From Gemmatimonadaceae bacterium (GTDB lineage: Bacteria; Gemmatimonadota; Gemmatimonadetes; Gemmatimonadales; Gemmatimonadaceae): 7,068 bases of DNA. Positions 1 through 6,956 of the stretch are shown piece by piece (position 1 is the first letter of the stretch; each line of letters opens with the position of its first letter). Location: the NCBI GenBank assembly GCA_025356185.1, contig JANXUN010000577.1, positions 1-7,068 on the forward strand, in the 5' to 3' direction. Made by a program: the position numbers and the translations under genes. The notes under the pieces were generated by a model. It was not told the DNA's origin. It made no database searches and worked only from the letters and a program-made list of their open reading frames with translations.

Positions 1-2
1 AG

Positions 3-3000
3 TCGGTCACGCTGAAGTTGGTGACGGGTCTGTCGGGTGATCAAGAAAAACCATTCGATTCGTCGCGCGGCGAAACGTATCTGCAAATGTTTGGGCTGTC
101 GCAAGCGACCAACCCTACGGCCTTTGACGTCGAGAATCGCGTCTGGCCACGCCCCAGTGATCCTAACTACACGGCGTCGAGCGGTGGACGCGATAAGCTG
201 ATTCGCGACTTCTTCGTGTTCTTTCCGTCGGTACAGCCGTTTGCGCGCGCCGGTCTCGCGCAACCCGCTGGCAATCCAGCCAATGACACGTTGTATCGCT
301 ACCCGAATGAGTATCTGTATTCGGCGCAGCGCCCGCAGGCGATCTATCGCATGATCGAGACGTATTCATCCGAAGGCGGTGCATCGCAGTACGCGATTCG
401 TTTGGGAAGCGCGCAGGTGCGCCCCAACTCTGAACGCATTACGATCGGCAATCGCATGCTGCAACGCGACGTCGACTACAAAGTGGAATACGAGCTGGGC
501 ACGGTCACGTTTATTCGCGGTGACACACTGTTTCCGCAACCGCGACAAGTGTCAGTGCGCTACGAGGAAAATCAAATCTTCGCGACCGCACCTGTGACGA
601 TTCTTGGATTTTCGTCGCTGTTTCCGCTCAACAATGGACAACTGTCGTTCACAGCGATCTCGCAGTCGCAATCATCCGGCGGACTCACGCGACCGCCATT
701 GGGATTTGAACCCACAGGCTCGCTCGTTGCCGGCATGACCGCCAACATGCAGTGGGACGCGACAGCGCTCAATCGCCTGGTGAAGGCACTGCCATTCGGT
801 CAGAGTACATCGAATAGCCGCATCGCGTTGCAAGGCGAGTTTGCGATGAGCAAGCCGCAACCAAATGCGGCAGGACAAGCCTACGTTGAATCGTTTGAAG
901 GAAGCTCGGGACTCTCTCTTTCGCTGCAAGAAAACGCATGGTACTTCAGCTCGCGCCCCGCACTCGGCAGTGTCTTACCCACGGCGTTCAATTCGTCGAC
1001 GTTCGATCTCAATCGCGTCTCGACGCTCGCGTATCAAAACAACGGCGTCGATGGCGTCGGACACTACGCGCAATTCAGCATCGATCAAATTGATCCGCAG
1101 GTCAAAATTAGTGGCGATGGAATTCAACCCTCAGAGCCACTGCTGTGGATGACGCTGTATCCGCTCAAAATTGGCGGCATTTACGACTTTACGCCGGGAA
1201 CCGCGGCGCGACGCTACGCGTGGACAATCGGTAACTCCACGAAAGTTGGCGCGACGCCGAGTGGTCGGCGGTGGCGCTCGTTGCGCACCGTGCTCAATCC
1301 CAGCGGCGCGGATCTCTCGCGCATCGAAAACATTGAGTTCTTTGTGCTGCTGTATAGCGAAGCGAGCAAACTCAAACGCAATCCGTCGCTGGTCTTTGAT
1401 TTTGGCGACATCAGCGAAAACTCGGTCACCTTCGCGCCGGAGTCGCTCACCATCAACGCGCCGCTTCGTGCGGGACTGCCGCCCGACTCGACATATCGCG
1501 GCAAGCGACTCGTGGGATATGACCGCTTGGATTCGGAGCGTGATCCCTTCTCCAGAGCCTTCAACGCCGCCGAGAACGATCGTGGAATCGGCGGCGATGT
1601 GATCGACACGTTGGTGGTGATCGACAAAACATCGGGCGCGTCGATCGTGTCGATCGCGAACAACGTGCGCCTGTGTTTGCAGTCGATCGCCATTGTGCAG
1701 GTGCTGGGCGACAGTCGTGCCAACTGCACGAACCGCAACAATCGGCTCGACGAAGAAGATATCGATCTCGATGGGCAGCTCAATCTCACCTCGGCAGCGA
1801 CGGAGAATGAGCAGCTCAAGCGTTTCTTGGTGGACTTAAGCGACAAACGCACGTGGACGCGCGTCGGGAAGTGCTACGCTTCGGCAGATTCAACCACCGG
1901 CGCGCCGACCGACAGCGTGTGCTGGGTGCAAGTCAAACTCAACTGGCGCGCCCCCGTCGAACAGCTCAATTCGCCAAACGATCGTCGTATGCGCGCGATG
2001 CGCATGACGATGGTGTCGAATACGCTGGCCGCCGACGATGACTTTGAGCGCATCGCGATTGCGCGGCTGAATTTGGTGGGCGCGCCATGGCTTAAGCGCG
2101 CGGAGCGACCGATCAGCGGCATCGCCGGTGACTCGAGTGCGTTGAACGCGGGGTATGTGATCGCCGGCGTAATTGGTACGCTCGATTCGACGTCGATATT
2201 GCCGTATGCGTCGCCGCCCGGCGTCGAAAATATTGCCGACACGCGACAGTCCGATTTGAGCGCGGTGAAGATACAGGTGAACGAGCGCGCACTCCGTCTG
2301 CAGGCAGGCATTCCCGGGCAGCAATTTCCCGTGTTTGATCGCGCAGAAGCGTTCTACAGGTTTCCCGAGGGCACAAAGACCTTTATGGGTTACAAAACGC
2401 TGCGCGTGTGGATGCGAGGTCGCGGCAATGGGTGGGGCCCGCAGGGAGAACTGAACGGCTACATCAAGGTCGGACGCGACGAGAACAATTTTTACATGTA
2501 TCGCACGCCGGTGAATGCTGGACCGACACGCGATGCATGGGACCCGGAAGTGCGCGTTGATCTTACGAGATTCCAAATATTGCGTGCGCAACTGGAAAAT
2601 AATTTCCTGCGTGGGTCATCAGACTCGCTTGCATGCACGGGCACCGACCTTGCGCTCATTCGCAAATCGGGATTGCCGCGCGGACAAGTCGTTCGTCGCT
2701 ACGCGGCATGTCAAGACGGCTACATCGTCTACAGCGCCGATCCCAGCGTCACACCGCCAAATCTTGCGGGCGTGCAAGAACTTGCCGTGGGTTTTGTGCG
2801 CGTCGACAGCATTCCGCGCGGCGGCACGGGCATCGTTGCAAACGACTCGCTCGAGCTCTGGATCGACGACATCCGGCTTACCGATGTGGTCGACGACATT
2901 GGATTCGCGGGGGAGGTTGGGTTGAGTTTGAATGCCGGCGATCTTGCCGACTTCCGCGTCAACATGAGTCGCCGCGATCCGAACTTCCGTCAGCTGGGCG

Positions 3001-5006
3001 AAACGCCATCGTTCTTAACAAGCAACGGATTAAGCATCGGCACCACGTTGCATCTCGATCGCATGCTCCCTGCGAGTCTCGGTATCATCGCGCCACTCAG
3101 TATCGATTATGGAAGCGCGAATGTCGATCAATTATTTATCAACAAGTCGGACGTGCGTGCCAGTGGCATTGCTGGACTACGCAATCCGTACGATCGGCGT
3201 CTAAACTACTCGCTCGCTCTGCGGCGCGCCGTGCCGATCACGCGAGGATGGTATGCACCTTTTGTGAATGGCCTGTCGATGGCGGGCTCGTGGTCGAGTG
3301 GCAATTCGCAATCGTCATTTCAGCAGGGGAGTGTGTCGAACTACGCGATGGCAGCGTCGCTCGACATCTCTGATGATCGGCGAGAGAGCCACCTGCCGAA
3401 GTTTCTCGACATGATTTTTGACATTCTGCCAAAATGGTTGCGCGACAGTGACGGGATCAAAAACTTTCGCGGAGCCAACTACCGATGGGCGCCGTCGTCG
3501 TTTCGTGTAACGAGCGCGCTCGCGCGCTCGGCAAACTCAACGACGTCGTTCACGAAGGCGGCGGCTTCGCTGTCCGACACCGGGCGAGTGATTTACGGTC
3601 TGACGCACGCGTGGGTGAACAACGTGCGCCTAGAGTTACGTCCAACCGTCGGATTGCTCGCCACAGTTGATGCACGTCAGGTGCTCGACTTGCGCGACTT
3701 CCGCGAACTCAACATCGGCACCGACAGTACCGATCGTCGACAAGCCGCGGCTGCAGAGCGGCTGCGGGTGCTTGGGGCGCCGGTTGGCTTGGAGCAAGAG
3801 CGCACGCTGTCCAGCGGTATTCTGTTTCGACCGCAAATTTCCACGTGGCTGCAACCGCACGCGGATTTCCGCAGTTCGTTCAGGCTTTCGAAAGACCCGA
3901 ATGCGCGCGCCCTGCTGCGCGAAAACGACAGCACCGGCGCGTTCCGTTTGCCGCAACGCCTGGGCGCCGCGCAAAACTTTTCGACGGGTACGCAGCTAGA
4001 ACTTGGACGTTTGCTGATGTCACACTCGTCCGACAAGTCGTGGGTGTACGCGTTCGCGAAAATGATTGCGCCCGTCGACGTGAACTGGCAGCACGACATC
4101 ACGTCGAACTACGACAATACCACGTTCGATCCCGGGCTCGGCTATCAATTTGGATTGGGTAGCGTCGATCAATTCCGTGGACTCACGAACAATCGCCTTG
4201 CGACCACGGCCGGCCGCGCGCAAAACTTCTCGGCTATCGCCGCCCTCAATTTGCCGTTTTCGGTCAACCTCCAAAGCAAGTACGAAAACGGATCATCCGA
4301 GGCGTGGACGCGACGCTCTCTCGACGGATTTCAGGCGGTCATTCGCAGCGAGCGACGCACGCTCCCCGACCTTTCCTTGGGCTGGAACTGGCGTCCCACG
4401 GGAGTGTTGGCGCGCGCGATATCACAGCTGTCGCTCAATAGCAGCTACGTCGCCACGAAATTTGAAACCGTCATTCCCAGCGAAACGGGCGGCCTGACTG
4501 ATCGCAGCACACAGCGTACGAGCAAGCGATTAGTTGGCGGCACCGTGGTGTGGCCGTTGTTGGGAAATTTGTCCACGAATGCGTCTTACGATCTCACATC
4601 GCGCGACGACGCGAGGCCCGGCTCGCTCTCGGCCAGCAACACCACGCGCATGAGCTTCCGACTAACCCGTAGCTTTCCGTTGCCCAAGAAGTGGAACACG
4701 CGCACTGGGCTGCTGCGCTCAAGCTTGTCATATCAATCCGATGTAACGGTCGCCACGGTCGGGGGCGCGACGACGGCGCCAACAGTCGATCCGCTCAGCC
4801 CCTCGCTGCTCCTGCCATCGGTGCTCACCAACAGCGGAAGTCAAACGTTCAATTTCAATGCGGACACCGAACTCTCCGATCAGGTGACGTTCAGTTTGAC
4901 CGGATCGCACGGCATCTCGTTCGATCGCAATTTTAATCGACGATTGGTCACAACGTTTGTGAGTGTCGTCCTGAGCTTGCGATTCTTCGCGGGCGAATTG
5001 CGATAG
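3..5006 (+). CDS. sprA: SprA/Sov-family outer-membrane translocon of type IX secretion, 5' partial
   Basis: The frame is open from the first full codon in the window to TAG at 5004-5006, about 1,667 codons. The true start lies upstream, so the TTG at 18 is not a start; residue numbers here count from it. SprA/Sov forms the giant outer-membrane beta-barrel through which type IX secretion cargo leaves the periplasm. Family-like segments occur in the expected order: VDYKVEYELGTVTF (about 153-166); IENIEFF (436-442) followed by FDFGDISENS (about 460-469); a DIDLDG acidic loop (581-586); a jelly-roll-like stretch with KVGRDENNFYMYR; LELWIDDIRLTD (945-956); then LADFRVNMSRRDP (976-988). From there to the C-terminus the protein is rich in alternating polar/apolar strands, ending LSLRFFAGELR. 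Known Bacteroidota SprA proteins are about 2,400 residues, so roughly the first third may be missing. It has only six cysteines, in three local pairs. Family assignment is firm; secretion function is inferred from family. Confidence 0.88.
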   Translation, partial: SVTLKLVTGLSGDQEKPFDSSRGETYLQMFGLSQATNPTAFDVENRVWPRPSDPNYTASSGGRDKLIRDFFVFFPSVQPFARAGLAQPAGNPANDTLYRYPNEYLYSAQRPQAIYRMIETYSSEGGASQYAIRLGSAQVRPNSERITIGNRMLQRDVDYKVEYELGTVTFIRGDTLFPQPRQVSVRYEENQIFATAPVTILGFSSLFPLNNGQLSFTAISQSQSSGGLTRPPLGFEPTGSLVAGMTANMQWDATALNRLVKALPFGQSTSNSRIALQGEFAMSKPQPNAAGQAYVESFEGSSGLSLSLQENAWYFSSRPALGSVLPTAFNSSTFDLNRVSTLAYQNNGVDGVGHYAQFSIDQIDPQVKISGDGIQPSEPLLWMTLYPLKIGGIYDFTPGTAARRYAWTIGNSTKVGATPSGRRWRSLRTVLNPSGADLSRIENIEFFVLLYSEASKLKRNPSLVFDFGDISENSVTFAPESLTINAPLRAGLPPDSTYRGKRLVGYDRLDSERDPFSRAFNAAENDRGIGGDVIDTLVVIDKTSGASIVSIANNVRLCLQSIAIVQVLGDSRANCTNRNNRLDEEDIDLDGQLNLTSAATENEQLKRFLVDLSDKRTWTRVGKCYASADSTTGAPTDSVCWVQVKLNWRAPVEQLNSPNDRRMRAMRMTMVSNTLAADDDFERIAIARLNLVGAPWLKRAERPISGIAGDSSALNAGYVIAGVIGTLDSTSILPYASPPGVENIADTRQSDLSAVKIQVNERALRLQAGIPGQQFPVFDRAEAFYRFPEGTKTFMGYKTLRVWMRGRGNGWGPQGELNGYIKVGRDENNFYMYRTPVNAGPTRDAWDPEVRVDLTRFQILRAQLENNFLRGSSDSLACTGTDLALIRKSGLPRGQVVRRYAACQDGYIVYSADPSVTPPNLAGVQELAVGFVRVDSIPRGGTGIVANDSLELWIDDIRLTDVVDDIGFAGEVGLSLNAGDLADFRVNMSRRDPNFRQLGETPSFLTSNGLSIGTTLHLDRMLPASLGIIAPLSIDYGSANVDQLFINKSDVRASGIAGLRNPYDRRLNYSLALRRAVPITRGWYAPFVNGLSMAGSWSSGNSQSSFQQGSVSNYAMAASLDISDDRRESHLPKFLDMIFDILPKWLRDSDGIKNFRGANYRWAPSSFRVTSALARSANSTTSFTKAAASLSDTGRVIYGLTHAWVNNVRLELRPTVGLLATVDARQVLDLRDFRELNIGTDSTDRRQAAAAERLRVLGAPVGLEQERTLSSGILFRPQISTWLQPHADFRSSFRLSKDPNARALLRENDSTGAFRLPQRLGAAQNFSTGTQLELGRLLMSHSSDKSWVYAFAKMIAPVDVNWQHDITSNYDNTTFDPGLGYQFGLGSVDQFRGLTNNRLATTAGRAQNFSAIAALNLPFSVNLQSKYENGSSEAWTRRSLDGFQAVIRSERRTLPDLSLGWNWRPTGVLARAISQLSLNSSYVATKFETVIPSETGGLTDRSTQRTSKRLVGGTVVWPLLGNLSTNASYDLTSRDDARPGSLSASNTTRMSFRLTRSFPLPKKWNTRTGLLRSSLSYQSDVTVATVGGATTAPTVDPLSPSLLLPSVLTNSGSQTFNFNADTELSDQVTFSLTGSHGISFDRNFNRRLVTTFVSVVLSLRFFAGELR
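1758..1784 (+). other. Putative calcium-binding DxDxDG loop inside SprA
   Basis: Residues D581-I-D583-L-D585-G586-Q-L-N589, numbered from the codon at 18, match the start of an EF-hand-like loop, with oxygen ligands at positions 1, 3, 5 and 9. Similar acidic D/N-rich loops are common in surface proteins of the FCB group. Metal binding is inferred from the pattern alone. Confidence 0.4.
3511..3530. repeat. Coding-region GC hairpin
   Basis: CGAGCGCG at 3511-3518 pairs perfectly with CGCGCTCG at 3523-3530 around a four-base CTCG loop. It lies within sprA codons for an Ala/Arg-rich stretch. There is no T-tract, so it is not a terminator. The self-complementary 12-mer CGAGCGCGCTCG at 3511-3522 recurs at 5322-5333 in the centre of the palindrome in the ComEA-like gene. 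Function, if any, is unknown; codon use could explain it. Confidence 0.4.
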
Positions 5007-5015
5007 CGGACCGCA

Positions 5016-5041
5016 TTCGAGGACATTTCACGTTCGAGGAC
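5016..5041. repeat. 9-bp direct repeat in the sprA-comEA gap
   Basis: TTCGAGGAC occurs at 5016-5024 and again at 5033-5041, 17 bp from start to start, just after the sprA stop codon. The rest of the 161-bp gap (5007-5167) shows no strong hairpin followed by a T-tract, no RNA gene and no credible small ORF. The repeat could be a regulator site or chance; nothing else supports a role. Confidence 0.3.
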
Positions 5042-5156
5042 GCTCCTGGTCGTGACCGCTTACGGCGACGTGCGGACGCGACACGATCACCATCGCCTCG
5101 CGCTTAAATGATCTGGTGGGCGTTCGCGCGGTAACGGTGTTCGGCGCGATGCGTTG

Positions 5157-5162
5157 TATCAT
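5157..5162 (+). promoter_or_regulatory. Possible -10 element for the comEA-like gene
   Basis: TATCAT matches the TATAAT consensus at five of six positions and lies five bases before the ATG at 5168. A transcript from it would begin at or next to the start codon, which suits a leaderless message and the absence of a Shine-Dalgarno sequence upstream. There is no good -35 hexamer at the usual distance, so this is only a candidate. Confidence 0.22.
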
Positions 5163-5167
5163 CGCGC

Positions 5168-5746
5168 ATGCCCACGCCCGCCGAACGCAACGCGCTCCTT
5201 TTTCTCGCCGGAGTCGCCCTAGTTGGTGGCGGAGTGCGCGTATTGCACAGCGCCAAGCTCGGTCACGAAGTCGCGGCCGCTGAACGTCTCGCCGGCGGAC
5301 CAGTGCGGCCAACGGACGCCTCGAGCGCGCTCGAGGCGCAGCTGGCCGCGGTCGACTCCGCACGCAAAACCCGCGGCTCGACAGGAAAGGCCAGCACCAG
5401 CAAAACCGACACGCGATCACGTGCACCTCGACGGCGCGTCGCCAAAACGGACAGCGCTCCGCAAGAGCGCCCAAAACGAACCAGGCTGCGTGATTCCAGT
5501 CCTGAGACCAAGCAGCCGAAACTCCCGATACAGCGATCTCGAGGTCAACCCCAGGTGCCGGTCGACATCAACCGCGCGACCGCCGCCGAACTGGAGCAGT
5601 TGCCACGCATCGGTCCCGCCCTCGCGGCACGGATAGTTGCCTGGCGAATTCAGCACGGACCTTTTCGCTCCATGGACGACCTCCGTCACGTCCACGGCAT
5701 TGGGACCACCGTGTCGTCCCTGCTACAGCCCATGGTGACGTTTTGA
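5168..5746 (+). CDS. comEA: ComEA-like helix-hairpin-helix membrane protein
   Basis: The 192-residue protein ends in a typical ComEA helix-hairpin-helix domain, residues about 130-192: VDINRATAAELEQLPRIGP, then R-I-V-A-W-R, HGPFRSMDDL and VHGIGTTVSSLL. ComEA proteins bind double-stranded DNA at the outer face of the cytoplasmic membrane during natural transformation. Residues about 9-26 (ALLFLAGVALVGGGVRVL) form one hydrophobic anchor. Between anchor and domain is a long low-complexity linker; residues 66-125 hold 20 Lys/Arg against 5 Asp/Glu. The first hairpin has PRIG where PGIG is usual. The ATG start is well bounded: an in-frame TAA lies at 5132-5134 with no ATG, GTG or TTG between. No Shine-Dalgarno is visible. 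It lies 161 bp after sprA and 85 bp before pilB, same strand. HhH domains also occur in unrelated DNA-binding proteins, so the DNA-uptake role is inferred, helped by the pilB neighbour. Confidence 0.82.
   Translation: MPTPAERNALLFLAGVALVGGGVRVLHSAKLGHEVAAAERLAGGPVRPTDASSALEAQLAAVDSARKTRGSTGKASTSKTDTRSRAPRRRVAKTDSAPQERPKRTRLRDSSPETKQPKLPIQRSRGQPQVPVDINRATAAELEQLPRIGPALAARIVAWRIQHGPFRSMDDLRHVHGIGTTVSSLLQPMVTF
5317..5338. repeat. 22-bp perfect palindrome inside the comEA-like gene
   Basis: Each half is CGCCTCGAGCG followed directly by its reverse complement, with no spacer; the next pair outward (5316/5339) does not match. It contains two CTCGAG hexamers and encodes Ser-Ser-Ala-Leu-Glu-Ala in the linker just after the membrane anchor. 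It may be a protein-binding site or a codon-use coincidence. Confidence 0.5.
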
Positions 5747-5831
5747 GGCTGGCACCGTCCATTCCAGAGTGAGACCGCGTCCGCGGCTCGTAATCGCTGG
5801 CACCCCACAACCTGACGATCATTGTCTGTGT

Positions 5832-6956
5832 ATGGCTGCACCCGCCGCGCCACTAAGTAATCGGGCCTCCGAACGGCTCGGCGAGCTCCTCCTCAAGGAG
5901 GGGCTACTCACGCGCGAGCAACTCACAAAGGCGCTGCAAGAGCAAGCGCAATATCCCGGACAACGACTCGGCCTTACTATCGTGAAGTTGGGCATGGTGC
6001 CAGAGACCGAGGTCGTGCGCATGCTTGCCCGACAGTACCGCATGCCGGCCGTCGACCTCGCCCGCTTTGAAGTCGACACGCGCCTGCTCAAGCTGATTCC
6101 CGCAGAGCTCGCGTCCAAGCACACCGTGTTGCCGCTCAAACGCGATGGCCGACAGCTGACTGTGGCAATCGCCGATCCGACGATGATGGGCGTGGTGGAC
6201 GACCTCAAGTTCATTACGCGCTACGATATTGTGCCCGTGTTGGCGGGTGAATACTCGATGCGCGCGGCCATCGAGAAGCACTACGAGGCCAACGAAATTG
6301 AAATGAAGACGCTACTGCAGGACATCGCAGCAGCGGAAGAAGATGACGTCGAAGTCTTAGAGACCGAGACTGACGTCAACGATGCGAACGCGTTGGCCGC
6401 GCAAGTCGACGAAGCACCCGTCGTCAAACTCATCAACGCGATTCTGACAAATGCCGTGAACAAAGGCGCGTCAGACATTCATTTTGAATGTTTTGAACAC
6501 GAATTGCGCGTGCGCTATCGTATCGACGGCGCGCTGATAGAAGTGATGAAGCCGCCCCTCAAAATGCGCGCGGCGCTCATCTCGCGTTTCAAAATCATGG
6601 CGTCGCTGAACATCGCCGAACGTCGCGTGCCGCAAGACGGTCGTATCAAACTCAAAGTCGGCAAGAAAGTCATCGACTTTCGCGTCAGCTCACTGCCAAC
6701 GTTGTTTGGCGAAAAGATTGTGCTCCGAATTCTCGACAAAGGCAACCTGACGCTCGATCTCGAGAAGTTTGGTATTGAGCCGCGCGCCGAACGCGAGTTG
6801 ATGGAAGCGATTTCCAATCCGTACGGCATGGTGCTCGTGACCGGACCGACAGGATCGGGAAAGACCACCACGCTGTATTCGGCGCTGTCGAAGATCAACA
6901 ACGGCGACGTCAACATCATGACCGCCGAAGATCCGGTCGAGTACAATCTGTTCGGC
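5832..6956 (+). CDS. pilB: Type IV pilus assembly ATPase PilB with MshEN domain, 3' partial
   Basis: PilB is the cytoplasmic hexameric ATPase that drives pilus extension. Residues 1 to about 150 form an MshEN/GspE N-terminal domain with two tandem RLG motifs: R15-L16-G17...Q38 and R45-L46-G47...Q68, the pattern known to bind cyclic-di-GMP. An acidic linker (about 155-195, EEDDVEVLETETD) follows. The N2 domain starts near PVVKLINAIL (196-205) with GASDIHFE (212-219) and NIAERRVPQDGRIK (260-273). Walker A GPTGSGKT is residues 338-345, and AEDPVEYNLFG (365-375) begins the Asp-box region. Family members are about 560-570 residues, so the Walker B, His box and tetracysteine zinc motif are missing. 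Only about 375 residues are credible: the frame stays open to 7068 but after 6956 it reads a reverse copy of the gene itself. ATG 5832 fits the family N-terminus; no Shine-Dalgarno is evident, and an in-frame GTG at 5769 is a weaker alternative. GspE or MshE are less likely alternatives. Confidence 0.9.
6812..6929 (+). repeat. Left arm of 118-bp perfect inverted repeat (genuine pilB sequence)
   Basis: This arm encodes pilB residues around the Walker A site through TAE at 364-366 and pairs base for base with 6951-7068 (paired positions sum to 13,880). I checked it in ten-base blocks and found no mismatch. Pairing stops at 6930/6950 (G opposite G). This arm reads as normal PilB and is taken as the original. 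Confidence 0.97.

Noticed and set aside
1890..2591. Long minus-strand frame of 233 codons, and a similar one at 1214-1852
   Set aside because: Both lie wholly opposite sprA, whose frame carries clear family homology; the translations have no recognisable domain and reflect GC-rich codon use.
2633..3373. 246-codon + strand frame overlapping sprA
   Set aside because: Arg/His/Cys-rich, low-complexity translation typical of a shifted frame of a real gene; the sprA frame here carries the conserved WIDDIRLTD and LADFRVNMSRR segments.
5028..5474. Minus-strand 148-codon frame across the gap and the comEA-like gene
   Set aside because: Very rich in Arg, Cys and Trp without a domain, and opposite a gene with a clear helix-hairpin-helix domain.
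5775..5786. Hairpin CCGC-GTCC-GCGG as a terminator between comEA and pilB
   Set aside because: The stem is only four base pairs and no T-tract follows.
5748..5804. Direct repeat GCTGGCACC at 5748-5756 and 5796-5804
   Set aside because: Only nine bases, 48 bp apart, with no promoter-like element nearby; compatible with chance.
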